Positions 16,505 through 25,115 of a stretch of 64,000 nt of DNA are shown piece after piece. Source of the stretch: Heliobacterium mobile (GTDB lineage: Bacteria > Bacillota > Desulfitobacteriia > Heliobacteriales > Heliobacteriaceae); contig NZ_WNKU01000004.1 of assembly GCF_009720735.1 (NCBI RefSeq), forward strand, positions 62,001 through 126,000, given 5' to 3'. Position numbers and translations under genes: made by a program. How positions within the stretch are numbered: position 1 is the stretch's first letter; each line of letters opens with the position of its first letter. Under the pieces are notes generated by a model. The model was given only the letters and a program-made list of their open reading frames with translations. It had not been told where the DNA came from and searched no databases.

Positions 16505-16545
16505 AGAGACGTCTGATTGAACTAATCAGCCGTCTCTTTTTTTTA
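16505..16545 (+). terminator. Strong hairpin with T run before glnK
   Basis: Stem AGAGACG-T-CTGATT (16505-16518) with AATCAG-C-CGTCTCT (16524-16537), 5-nt loop, then eight T. It may be the terminator of the oxidoreductase gene, or an attenuator in the glnK leader given the promoter just upstream. Confidence 0.85.
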
Positions 16546-16591
16546 TTCATCACCATGTCAAAACGGATTTTGTAGGGGGAGAGCGAAGTAG

Positions 16592-16930
<339 letters not shown>

Positions 16931-16971
16931 GAGGTTAAAGTCCATGTCGTGTATACCTAGGGGAGCATAGA

Positions 16972-17017
16972 GGCTCCCGAGGGAAGAGGTAAAACTTCCT
17001 TCGGGAGCCTTGTGTAT
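16972..17017 (+). terminator. Intercistronic hairpin between glnK and amtB
   Basis: A 15-bp stem with one G-U pair (16972-16986 with 16995-17009, outer part GGCTCCCGA/TCGGGAGCC) followed by an interrupted T-rich tract. It could lower amtB expression relative to glnK, or be a full terminator. Confidence 0.7.
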
Positions 17018-17057
17018 TTTTTGAGAGTAAATGACGGAATGTTGAGGAGGAACGGCG

Positions 17058-18617
17058 ATGAAAAGATTTGCCTTACTTGCAGCCTTATTGCTGCTCTTTA
17101 CCTGCCTATTTGGGTTGCCCGCCTTTGCCGATGAACCGGTGAAAGCGGATGCGAAAGCTGCTGTTACGGAAACGAAATCCGATGCAAAAGCTACAGATGC
17201 AAAAGCCACTGACACGGCTGCCAAAGAAACAGCCCCAGAAGCCGCAGCCGCTACGGAAGCGGCTGCCACAGACGCGGCTGCCGAAACTGCCGCTCCGGAA
17301 CCTCCGAAAGTCGATACCGGTGATACCGCCTTTATCATCTTGTCCGCAGCTCTAGTTATGTTAATGACTCCTGGCTTGGCTTTATTCTACGGTGGTATGG
17401 TTCGTAAGAAAAACGTGCTCAGCACCATCATGCATAGCTTCATCGCTATCGGCCTGGTCTCTGTGCTTTGGGTTCTCTACGGTTACTCCTTGGCTTTTGG
17501 CCCTGACATCAATGGTTTGATCGGTTCTCTTTCCTGGGCAGGGTTCAACTCGGTCGGTGCCGACCCTAACCCCGACTATGCGGCCACTCTTCCTCATAAC
17601 GTGTTCGCTATGTTTCAATTAATGTTTGCAGTTATTACGGTTGCTCTGATCAGCGGAGCCTTCGCGGAACGGATGAAATTCTCGGCTTTTCTCCTCTTCT
17701 CTGCATTGTGGGTATCGTTGATTTATTTCCCGCTAGCTCACTGGGTATGGGGTGTGGGCGGCTGGTTGCGTACACTGGGTGCGCTTGACTTCGCCGGCGG
17801 TACGGTCGTTCACATCAGCTCTGGTGTCTCCGGTCTTGTCCTCGCCATCATGCTCGGTAAACGTCGTGGGCTCGGAACGACTCCGATGCCGCCGCATCAA
17901 CTTCCTATGACCGTTCTTGGTGCAGGTCTCCTCTGGTTCGGTTGGTTTGGATTCAACGCCGGCAGCGCCTTAGGTGCTAACGGTCTGGCCGGTAGCGCTT
18001 TTGTCACCACCAACACGGCTGCGGCTGCAGCGGCGATGGCCTGGATCTTCGCCGAATGGATCCGCCAAGGAAAACCGACGGTCCTCGGTGCCGCCTCCGG
18101 TGCTGTTGCCGGTCTGGTCGTGATTACCCCGGCTGCTGGATTTGTGACTCCCATGTCTTCCATCATCATGGGTGTTCTCGCAGGTATCATCTGTTACATC
18201 GCTGTCGTATTGAAACCCCGCTTGGGTTATGACGACGCTCTGGACGCATTTGGCATCCATGGTGTAGGCGGAACCTTCGGTGCTATCGCCACCGGTATCT
18301 TTGCGACCACTACGGTCAACTCAGCTGGAGCTGACGGCCTGCTCTACGGCGGCGACCTGCTCACCAAGCAATTGATTGCCACCGGTGCGACCTACGCCTT
18401 TGCCGCTGTCGGTACCTTCATCATCTATCAAATTGTCAACGCCATCTTCAAAGCCCGTGTGAGTGCGGAAGACGAAGAAACCGGTCTGGACATTTCGCAA
18501 CACGGTGAAGAAGGGTATCCGGACTTCGTCGTCCACGGTGGAATCTCCAGCTTCAGCTTTGTAGAAAGCCCTACAGCTGCAAAATCACCAGCCAAAGAAA
18601 TGGTGCACGGTCACTAA
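17058..18617 (+). CDS. amtB: Ammonium transporter AmtB with long N-terminal linker
   Basis: 519-residue Amt/Rh family channel. A signal peptide (about 1-24, LLLLFTCLFGLPAFA) is followed by an unusual linker of about 60 residues made almost only of Ala, Thr, Lys, Asp and Glu. The eleven-helix channel starts near residue 88 (DTAFIILSAALVMLMTPGLALFYGGMV) and contains HWVWG, the twin-His region FAGGTVVHISSG and DDALDAFGIHGVGG. The C-terminal tail is cytoplasmic and would contact GlnK. ATG 17058 follows GAGGAGGAAC. The low-complexity linker is longer than in most AmtB proteins and may be a periplasmic or wall-spanning spacer. Confidence 0.95.
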   Translation: MKRFALLAALLLLFTCLFGLPAFADEPVKADAKAAVTETKSDAKATDAKATDTAAKETAPEAAAATEAAATDAAAETAAPEPPKVDTGDTAFIILSAALVMLMTPGLALFYGGMVRKKNVLSTIMHSFIAIGLVSVLWVLYGYSLAFGPDINGLIGSLSWAGFNSVGADPNPDYAATLPHNVFAMFQLMFAVITVALISGAFAERMKFSAFLLFSALWVSLIYFPLAHWVWGVGGWLRTLGALDFAGGTVVHISSGVSGLVLAIMLGKRRGLGTTPMPPHQLPMTVLGAGLLWFGWFGFNAGSALGANGLAGSAFVTTNTAAAAAAMAWIFAEWIRQGKPTVLGAASGAVAGLVVITPAAGFVTPMSSIIMGVLAGIICYIAVVLKPRLGYDDALDAFGIHGVGGTFGAIATGIFATTTVNSAGADGLLYGGDLLTKQLIATGATYAFAAVGTFIIYQIVNAIFKARVSAEDEETGLDISQHGEEGYPDFVVHGGISSFSFVESPTAAKSPAKEMVHGH

Positions 18618-18647
18618 AGGAAATTAAAGCAATAAAACAAGCCCAAG

Positions 18648-18688
18648 AAGTCCAAGGCAGGGTTAAACTCCTCGCCTTGGACTTTTTA
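18648..18688 (+). terminator. Terminator after amtB
   Basis: Eleven-bp perfect stem AAGTCCAAGGC (18648-18658) with GCCTTGGACTT (18674-18684), then T residues. Confidence 0.88.
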
Positions 18689-18769
18689 CGCACCCCCCTC
18701 CCCTTGCTCTCATACTCATAATAGCGAGGTGAAGTATATTGAGCGCTACGTATAGGGGAGATGCTGCGG

Positions 18770-19639
18770 ATGGAGGACTTGCGCATCGGGACCATCGTCA
18801 CCCGCAACTCATACGGCAATGATATTTTTTTTCGAATCATGGAGATATGGCCGGGGGATGAGGAACCCGAGGTTCGGTTGCAAGGACTGGATATGCGGCT
18901 GGAGGCAGATGCGCCGGTGAGCGACCTGGAGATACCGCCCCTGTTGGAGGTATTTCGCTATAAGCAGCGGGTCGTGGTGCAGAACTATAAACGGATTGGC
19001 CGCTTGGTCGACCGACGACAAAAGAGGACACTGCCGCTGGCCGATGATCCTGCCGGGGATCAGCAGCGTAAACTAGCCTGTCAACGACCTGGTTCAGTAT
19101 TGCATATTGATGGCAATGAAGAGTATCTGGAAATTTGTATGGATACCTATCGCCAGTTAAACATCAAAGCCCAGGGGTTTCATCATTCTGAAAAAGAGTT
19201 TCCGAACGTGGTTTGCCGGTACCTGGAGAAGTATTCTGCCGATATCCTGGTGATCACAGGACATGACAGCCTGCTTAAGAGCGGTGGAAAACCGGAGCTG
19301 ATCGAGTCTTACCGCAACTCACGCTATTTTGTGCAAGCCGTTGAGGCGGCACGGAAGCTGATTCCTAGTCCTGATGAACTGGTCATTTTCGCCGGGGCCT
19401 GTCAATCCAACTTTGAAGCGATCCTGTCGGCAGGGGCCAACTATGCCTCTTCACCGGAACGGGTCATGATTCACGCCTTAGATCCGGTCTTGATCGTTGA
19501 AAAGCTGGCCTATACTCCCGTTCATGAGTATGTGGAACTGGAAGAAGCGATCGCCAATACGATCACTGGACCCGAAGGGATTGGAGGCATCAAGACACGC
19601 GGTTGTTTTCGCTGGGGAGATGCGAACCAGGTATATTAA
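18770..19639 (+). CDS. yabG: Sporulation-specific protease YabG
   Basis: 289-residue YabG family cysteine protease. In Bacillus it acts in the mother cell under sigma K and trims spore-coat proteins such as SpoIVA and SafA. Family features seen: an N-terminal beta-rich domain (DLRIGTIVTRNSYGNDIFF), GSVLHIDGNEEYLEICMDTY, the segment LVITGHDSLLK with the catalytic His, and AGACQSNFEAILSAGANYASSP with the catalytic Cys. ATG 18770 has GGGGAG 9 bases upstream; ATG 18761 directly abuts that site and is less likely. Following rsmA (after the inserted Mo-enzyme and glnK-amtB genes) reproduces the Bacillus ksgA-yabG order. Confidence 0.94.
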   Translation: MEDLRIGTIVTRNSYGNDIFFRIMEIWPGDEEPEVRLQGLDMRLEADAPVSDLEIPPLLEVFRYKQRVVVQNYKRIGRLVDRRQKRTLPLADDPAGDQQRKLACQRPGSVLHIDGNEEYLEICMDTYRQLNIKAQGFHHSEKEFPNVVCRYLEKYSADILVITGHDSLLKSGGKPELIESYRNSRYFVQAVEAARKLIPSPDELVIFAGACQSNFEAILSAGANYASSPERVMIHALDPVLIVEKLAYTPVHEYVELEEAIANTITGPEGIGGIKTRGCFRWGDANQVY

Positions 19640-19692
19640 AAGGGTTTCTTCAAGTTCAAAACGAAATTCACAACCAGAAAAGCCCGCTGCAC

Positions 19693-20334
19693 TTAGTCAG
19701 CGGGCCGATTTAATTTGTAAAGCAATGGTCCCAAGGCTTCCGGTGATTCTTCTTTCCATAAACTCCGTTCAAGCCACGATCGCAAACGCTCACCCGGTGC
19801 CGCTTCTTGCAGATACCGTTCCAGAATCGTTGCGATTTCCCAGGTCACCTCATCGTCGCTAAGCCAGTGACCTATTGGAACAGCGAGTTTGGGAGTGCGC
19901 CCCAGTTTACCGCCGGCGAGCAAAGTCCAGCCTTTTTTCCCAGGCCGGAGAGTACCGCTTGGACAAGCGCGAACACAACGTCCGCAAGCGAGACACTCAT
20001 CGGAGATCACAGGGCCTTCGTCATTCAACTGGATGAAACCCTCCGGGCAGGATTGGACGCAAGCATGGCAGAATAGGCATGGTTCAGCGGTGATCGAGGG
20101 CTCCATGCGGCCCTGCAGCCCAAAGTCACGAATTTGCGGTTGGGAGCAACTATTGGGGCAGCCGGACAGGGCTAATCGCAGAACCGAGTGGGCTGAGCTG
20201 GCCTGACGGTTCAGGCATTGGCTTTGCAATCGGTCCTGCAACGGCGTTGCCAAGGGATCTGTATCTAAAACTTTATAGCGGCATCCGCTATCGCCACGAC
20301 AGACAGTGATCGTAAACGGAGGTAAATGGGTCAT
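19693..20334 (-). CDS. Small siroheme [4Fe-4S] sulfite/nitrite reductase-like protein with two ferredoxin clusters
   Basis: 213-residue protein. The siroheme/[4Fe-4S] signature C-x5-C ... C-x3-C is complete (C12, C18; C59, C63 in LALSGCPNSC), followed by two ferredoxin motifs (C86, C89, C92, C96 and C114, C117, C120, C124). This matches low-molecular-weight assimilatory-type sulfite reductases and related clostridial proteins, which reduce sulfite to sulfide in the cytoplasm. Nitrite as substrate is possible. Start ATG 20334 has AAGGA about 8 bases upstream; earlier in-frame ATGs extend to 20409. It is convergent to yabG and divergent from ispE, and does not belong to the conserved Bacillus order. 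Confidence 0.8.
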   Translation of the reverse strand: MTHLPPFTITVCRGDSGCRYKVLDTDPLATPLQDRLQSQCLNRQASSAHSVLRLALSGCPNSCSQPQIRDFGLQGRMEPSITAEPCLFCHACVQSCPEGFIQLNDEGPVISDECLACGRCVRACPSGTLRPGKKGWTLLAGGKLGRTPKLAVPIGHWLSDDEVTWEIATILERYLQEAAPGERLRSWLERSLWKEESPEALGPLLYKLNRPAD

Positions 20335-20668
20335 GTCCACCATCCTTATGCCGAGTATACTGGTTACAGTATACGCTTGCCGGCGCTGGGAGAACGTGAT
20401 GCACATCATACTTCCTATGTATACTTCATGAGGTGGAGAATATATTAGAAAAGCGGGGCGGCCCTTGCCCGTTCGCGAAGGCCAAGCGAAAGTACCGGTA
20501 GGTCAGCTGCCTTGCGGAAATTTGTGAAAAAAGGCTCCATCTTTTCTGAGCTCTTTTCTGGAGTGAACGGAAGGATGGAGTTTTTGTCAAATAAAAAGGA
20601 AATTAGAGGCTATTTGCGGAATATACAAGCAAAGATTGCTTGGAAAGGAGTTGGTCCCCATTCTGCGT
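20335..20668. other. Intergenic region with candidate structured RNA before ispE
   Basis: No convincing gene in this 334-bp stretch between two divergent genes. It holds a purine-rich GAGGTGGAG (20430-20438) with no good start after it. A GC-rich segment (20450-20518) can pair CGC(g)AAGGC with GCCTTGCG. A terminator-like hairpin (CTCCATC 20535-20541 with GATGGAG 20574-20580) is followed by TTTTT. This arrangement resembles a leader RNA or riboswitch but I do not recognise the class. Confidence 0.4.
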
Positions 20669-21610
20669 ATGCAGGCGCCAGCCAAGATCAATCTTACCCT
20701 CGATGTCCTGGGACGCCGGGCCGATGGGTATCATCAAGTCGTTATGGTTATGCAGACGGTGGACTTGGTTGATGTGGTGACGGTGAGTGTCAATCGGAAC
20801 CATCAAACCATACTTCTCCAGGGCGGATCGGAAGAAGCTCCGCCAGACCAAACCAATCTCGTCTACCGAACGGCAGCGCTCGTCCAAGAACAGGCTCAAC
20901 TTCCCTACGGAGTCGAGATCGAATTGGACAAACAGATTCCCGTGGCTGCGGGACTCGCCGGTGGCAGTTCTGACGCAGCGGCGACGATGAAAGCGCTGAA
21001 CCATCTGTTCTCGTTGGGCTGGGACGATAAAAAGATGGAATCCCTGCTGGCCCGGCTGGGGTCTGATATCCCCTTTTTAGTTCGCGGCGGCACAGCCCTG
21101 GCGACGGGAAGGGGAGAAGCCCTACATAGTCTTCCGGCTGCGCCCGCCTTTTGGGTGATCCTGGTTAAACCACCCTTTGGTGCCTCTACCCCACAGGTGT
21201 ACAAGGCCTTAAAGGCGAAGTCTCTTCCAGAACCATTGCCTTGGCCCGAAGAGATGACCCCGGAAAATATCCCTGAAGAGGGCTATTCAGCGAATATGCT
21301 GAAGGCTCTTCGTACCGGTTCCTATCAAGCCGTTCTGGATGCGATGGGGAATGACTTAGAAAAAGTGACCCTTGAATGGTTCCCTGAGTTGAAGGTTCTC
21401 AAAGAGAAGCTGGTTTGCCTCGGTTGTGACCGGGCGATGATGTCGGGCAGCGGTCCTACCATCTTGGGCTTTACCGATGAGGAAGCTAAAGCGAGATCGA
21501 TCGCTGAAAAAATAGCCAAAGAGACAGAAACGCTGAATTACCGGGTGATGGTAGCCCGGACGTTGGGACGAGAGGAGGCCGACGAATGGATCGTCGATTG
21601 CTGCCGATAA
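20669..21610 (+). CDS. ispE: 4-diphosphocytidyl-2-C-methyl-D-erythritol kinase
   Basis: GHMP-family kinase of about 313 residues in the MEP isoprenoid pathway, which supplies farnesyl and other chains for quinone, carotenoid and bacteriochlorophyll g side groups. Motifs: APAKINLTLDVLGRRADGYH at the N-terminus, the ATP loop VAAGLAGGSSDAAATM, and the C-terminal MSGSGPTILG. The start is uncertain: ATG 20669 is 18 bases from the only ribosome site (AAAGGAG, 20644-20650), while ATT 20660 is ideally spaced (9 bases) and would give an N-terminus (MLRMQAPAKIN) matching the family. It overlaps the downstream GntR gene by 25 bases. Confidence 0.94.
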   Translation: MQAPAKINLTLDVLGRRADGYHQVVMVMQTVDLVDVVTVSVNRNHQTILLQGGSEEAPPDQTNLVYRTAALVQEQAQLPYGVEIELDKQIPVAAGLAGGSSDAAATMKALNHLFSLGWDDKKMESLLARLGSDIPFLVRGGTALATGRGEALHSLPAAPAFWVILVKPPFGASTPQVYKALKAKSLPEPLPWPEEMTPENIPEEGYSANMLKALRTGSYQAVLDAMGNDLEKVTLEWFPELKVLKEKLVCLGCDRAMMSGSGPTILGFTDEEAKARSIAEKIAKETETLNYRVMVARTLGREEADEWIVDCCR

Positions 21611-22278
21611 AACTGGATAACTATCGGCCATTACGGGACATTGTTTTCGAAAACCTGAGGGAGGCGATTATTTCAGGCATATTAAAGCCTGGTGAGCGTC
21701 TCATGGAGATCCAATTGGCTGAGGAGATGGGGGTTAGCCGAACTCCTGTGCGAGAAGCCATCCGTAAGCTAGAACTGGAAGGTTTTGTCGTCATGGTTCC
21801 CCGGAAGGGTGCTTATGTGGCGGGCATTTCGGTTAAAGATATTACTGATGTCTTCGAGCTCCGGGCCAGCCTGGAAGCGTTGGCCGCTGGACTGGCGGCG
21901 CAGCGCATCACTGAAGAAGAGACCGAACAGATGGAACGTCTGCTGGTGAAGACCGCCTCCTATTTTGACGAAGAAAAGATCGATGAGTTAGTGGAAGTGG
22001 ATATCGATTTTCACGATATGGTCTACCGGGCGAGCCGCAACCAGCGGCTGGTTCAGATCATCGGAAACTTGCGGGAGCAGCTCCGCCGATTCCGCACCAC
22101 CTCGCTCAGCCATCCTGGGCGTATCAAGGAGGCTTGGGAAGAACACAGTAAGATGGTCGAAGCGATTGCCGACCGAAATGTGTCCCTGGCACAGACCTTG
22201 GCTTGGGAGCATATCGAGAACGCTGAAAACAGCATGCTCGAAGCGATGGGAATTGTCAAAGAGAAGTTACAGTCATAA
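21586..22278 (+). CDS. GntR family regulator, FCD (FadR) type
   Basis: 230-residue transcription factor. The N-terminal winged helix (about 12-78) contains LAEEMGVSRTPVREAIRKLELEG and the wing MVPRKGAYV. The C-terminal all-helical FCD domain (about 85-220) has potential metal/ligand residues D and H in DIDFHDMVYRASRN and EHSKMVEAI, typical of carboxylate-sensing regulators. The ligand is unknown. The start lies inside the ispE 3' end, so it is translated from the ispE transcript. Clostridia often have a GntR gene next to ispE where Bacillus has purR. The gene 27 bases downstream (MobA-like) may be co-regulated. Confidence 0.9.
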   Translation: MDRRLLPIKLDNYRPLRDIVFENLREAIISGILKPGERLMEIQLAEEMGVSRTPVREAIRKLELEGFVVMVPRKGAYVAGISVKDITDVFELRASLEALAAGLAAQRITEEETEQMERLLVKTASYFDEEKIDELVEVDIDFHDMVYRASRNQRLVQIIGNLREQLRRFRTTSLSHPGRIKEAWEEHSKMVEAIADRNVSLAQTLAWEHIENAENSMLEAMGIVKEKLQS

Positions 22279-22304
22279 AAGGCTAGAAGGGGAGGGAGCT
22301 TTCG

Positions 22305-23060
22305 ATGGACGCCCTGATTCTGGCGGCAGGCAGGAACGACGGCCCACTTAAAGCCTGTCATGGCCCATCGATGGAAGCCTTGATCCCCCTTTGTGGCCGG
22401 CCGATGACAGATTATGTGGTACAAGCTTTAGTAGACAGCCAGGAAATCGAGCAGGTAGTTGTGGTGGGACCGACAGAGTTGGCTGCACGCTATGCCGGTG
22501 ATCAGCGTATCACCGTCGTCTCTGGCGGCGACGATCATCTAGACAGCTTATGGCGAGGGCTAAGGGCCTTGCCTTCTACCGATGGGTATCTCTTAATCGC
22601 CACTGGCGATCTGCCTCTGCTGAACCGGCAAGTGGTCGCTGATTTTCTCGGCCGTTGCCGGGAGAACGAGGGGGATGTATACTACCCCGTGGTCCGGCGG
22701 GAGATATGCGAAGAGCGCTTTCCCGGTGTTCGCCGCACTTTCGTCCGGCTGCAGGAGGGGGAGTTTACCGGCGGCAACTTGTTTCTCGTCCATCGTCGAG
22801 TCATCGCCGGCGCCATGGAGAGAGCCCGTCAGTTCATCCGTCTGCGCAAGCGGCCCCTTGCGCTCAGCCGCTTGCTGGGATGGCCCTTTGTCATTCGCTT
22901 TCTCCTACGACGGCTCAGTATTGAACAGGCTCAACAGCGCATGTCGGCGATGTTCGGATTCCGCGCGGTCTGCATCGTTTCTCCCTGTCCCGAGCTGGCC
23001 ATCGACGTTGATAAGCCTGTCGATCTGGAAATGATCGGTCGATGGTTATCAAAAACATAA
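22305..23060 (+). CDS. MobA-like nucleotidyltransferase
   Basis: 251-residue GT-A fold protein related to MobA, GlmU and IspD. The N-terminal nucleotide-binding loop is MDALILAAGRNDGPLK, a variant of LAGGxSxRMG. The metal site DLPLL (about residue 105) is preceded by ATG. The C-terminal third contains an amphipathic basic segment (RQFIRLRKRPLALSRLLG) that could be membrane-associated. The transferred group and acceptor are unknown; it lacks the strict MobA signature and is unlikely to be the Mo-cofactor enzyme. ATG 22305 follows GGGGAGGG. It ends an apparent ispE-gntR-nucleotidyltransferase operon, an arrangement seen in clostridia. Confidence 0.78.
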   Translation: MDALILAAGRNDGPLKACHGPSMEALIPLCGRPMTDYVVQALVDSQEIEQVVVVGPTELAARYAGDQRITVVSGGDDHLDSLWRGLRALPSTDGYLLIATGDLPLLNRQVVADFLGRCRENEGDVYYPVVRREICEERFPGVRRTFVRLQEGEFTGGNLFLVHRRVIAGAMERARQFIRLRKRPLALSRLLGWPFVIRFLLRRLSIEQAQQRMSAMFGFRAVCIVSPCPELAIDVDKPVDLEMIGRWLSKT

Positions 23061-23114
23061 TTGCACCTTCCTGTCCATAGGTATGGGATAAGGGACCGGA
23101 GGTGAAATTGGCTG

Positions 23115-24218
23115 ATGAACGATTTCCCCACAACAGGCTCTGTAAAGACCAGGGTGGTTCCAGTACGCATTCAAGTCCTGATGGGACAATATGCAACGCT
23201 GGAAGAACCGCTGGTTTTTTCTTTTTCTGAGGACAAACCGCCGTTGCCGGCACGGTTTCAGCTTGAACTCGATAAAATAGGCGGTGAAGCCGTCCATCTC
23301 AATTCAGTCATAGCCGAATACCGTGGTGCTCATTGTTCCTTTCGGAATGAAGAAGTTCGGATCAACATGGAGATCGCCCTGTCCATCGTCCTCAAGTCCC
23401 CGAGGGGGACATTTACCCTGGTGCAGAGAAACTACCGAGCCAATTGGCACCGAACCTGGGGTGAAATGTTGCCAGAGCGAAGGGAAATCACCGATCCAGG
23501 GCGCTGGACGGCCCAACTGGAAGTCGGCCCTATTCATTGTGAGATCGTCCATTGGCATAGGCAAGGGAGCCAACTGCTCCTAGAGGTGCTGGGGCGAGGA
23601 CCGATGAAAATCAGTCTCTATGAATGGTGCGATGTAGATGTAAACGTTTCGGCAAAATCATCAGCAGAGGGCTATGGAGAAGGGGACCGACCACAGCCGG
23701 AAACGCCAAGGGTGAAGGCCAATCCTAAAGTGCAAGCATTGCCAGGAACAAAGGTAGCGAAGAGGCTGTTGAAAGGGAAAAGGGAACAGAGCGAACAAAG
23801 GGCAAATGAAGCAACGGCATCTTCAACGACCGCTTTGCCGACAGATGTCATGAAGGTAGCCCAGCGACCCTTCGAGGAAGCCGAACGGAGAGCGATTCCG
23901 GTGCCGTCAATTTCACTAGCCGATGGAAGCCTTCGACGACCGGCCGATTCTCCCGGCAGAACGATGGGCAAAAGCCTCTGGGGTATGACTGGGCCAGCTA
24001 CCGCCGAAAGGCAGTGGGAGCATCGCCTGATCCAACTACAGCGACAGATGGCGGAAAAAGAGCGGAAAGTGGCCGAACTGATGACAGAACTGCAACAAAC
24101 GCGAGCCGAACAAGAGCGGCTTAAACAGGAGAACCAGAATATTATACGCCGGATGGAAGAGCAACAGATGAGAGGGCAGAGGTTCTTTTCCCGCGTATTT
24201 GGCCGTACCGGTGCTTGA
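23115..24218 (+). CDS. Unrecognised protein with beta-rich N-domain and C-terminal coiled coil
   Basis: 367-residue protein I do not recognise. The first 190 residues look like a beta-strand-rich domain without cysteine motifs. Residues about 195-300 are low-complexity (Pro, Ala, Lys, Thr) and probably disordered. Residues about 303-360 form a strong coiled coil (LIQLQRQMAEKERKVAEL and following) ending in the basic tail FFSRVFGRTGA. There is no signal peptide or transmembrane segment. The start is ATG 23115 with GGAGGTG upstream. It lies just before another unrecognised beta-rich protein, so both may belong to one local system, possibly spore-related given the neighbourhood. That is inference only. 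Confidence 0.6.
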   Translation: MNDFPTTGSVKTRVVPVRIQVLMGQYATLEEPLVFSFSEDKPPLPARFQLELDKIGGEAVHLNSVIAEYRGAHCSFRNEEVRINMEIALSIVLKSPRGTFTLVQRNYRANWHRTWGEMLPERREITDPGRWTAQLEVGPIHCEIVHWHRQGSQLLLEVLGRGPMKISLYEWCDVDVNVSAKSSAEGYGEGDRPQPETPRVKANPKVQALPGTKVAKRLLKGKREQSEQRANEATASSTTALPTDVMKVAQRPFEEAERRAIPVPSISLADGSLRRPADSPGRTMGKSLWGMTGPATAERQWEHRLIQLQRQMAEKERKVAELMTELQQTRAEQERLKQENQNIIRRMEEQQMRGQRFFSRVFGRTGA

Positions 24219-24402
24219 TGAGTTAACCATCCTCACCAAATAGACCCATGTTTCATACAATGGGGTAGGCAACACACCATAACCGGCGGAGAGATAGAGA
24301 AGCCACAGTTCACCGATTCATAGGCCCGATCATAATATGTGGCGAGCCAGTATGGTCTGAAAGCTTCGAAATTTGGAGGTCTATCGTAAAAGGAGGATGT
24401 GC

Positions 24403-24975
24403 ATGGATACCAAAAACGGCACCATCGAGTTGTTCGCTCAAGTCGTGGTGGCGAAAAACGTTCAACGGGACGAACCGATTTTCTTTTGTACCGATCCCGT
24501 CAATCCGAATCGGGTCATCCCCTTTCGGATCTGCCTGGAGAACGTCGACAGTGACCCCATCGTCGCCATCGAAAATATCATCTTCGACTTTAACCGTAAG
24601 GAAGATGTCACCGTCAACCTAACGGGCAATGTGACCATTACCTTGAAATTTGACCTGGTCTTCCTCGTGAAAGACGCATCGGGCAATCGCGCCGTCCGAG
24701 TCATCCCCGGGACCTTCACCAAGATCATCCAGCTGCATGAATTCTCGCCGTCCCTTACTCCGGCAGAACTGGCCGAAGAAGTGGAAGACGCCGAAGTCCT
24801 GGTCCGCAATGTACGCTTTGATGTCATCCTGCACAGAAACGACGAATGCACCAGTCAGCAAGGAAATCGCGGGACCCCAGCCGATGTTCTCGTCTTTGCC
24901 GATTTGATCGTCAAACTGACACGCTTTACCGATGTGGTCGTCGTCGGCGAACTGGATATGCTCGAAAAGATTTAA
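24403..24975 (+). CDS. Unrecognised beta-rich protein, possibly SPOCS-like
   Basis: 190-residue acidic protein that I cannot assign. It begins MDTKNGTIELFAQVVVAKNV and is a string of alternating hydrophobic beta strands (VTVNLTGNVTITLKFDLVFLV, RNVRFDVILH, DVVVVGELDML). The pattern recalls SPOCS/DUF3794 domains of spore-coat proteins such as SipL and CotE-like partners, but no definite motif is seen. The start ATG 24403 is 6 bases after AAAGGAGG; ATG 24397 abuts it. It has no membrane segment. Convincing codon use and ribosome site support a real gene. Confidence 0.6.
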   Translation: MDTKNGTIELFAQVVVAKNVQRDEPIFFCTDPVNPNRVIPFRICLENVDSDPIVAIENIIFDFNRKEDVTVNLTGNVTITLKFDLVFLVKDASGNRAVRVIPGTFTKIIQLHEFSPSLTPAELAEEVEDAEVLVRNVRFDVILHRNDECTSQQGNRGTPADVLVFADLIVKLTRFTDVVVVGELDMLEKI

Positions 24976-25115
24976 CCCATCTTTTCATAACTGTACATCT
25001 GCAAGGCAGGGAGTTTCCCTGCTTTTTGTTTTGTCAGGAACCGGAGGTAGAGAGGTCGAATAGGATATGTTGATCAGGCAGGACGCAATTCCATGAAAGG
25101 GGGCAGGAAAGGTTC

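Noticed and set aside
18700-18769. Sigma-K promoter before yabG
   Set aside because: CATA-like strings are present, but neither spacing nor the -35 element gives a convincing match.
20512-20772. 86-codon forward frame overlapping the ispE start
   Set aside because: It spans the terminator hairpin and overlaps ispE in another frame; no family features.
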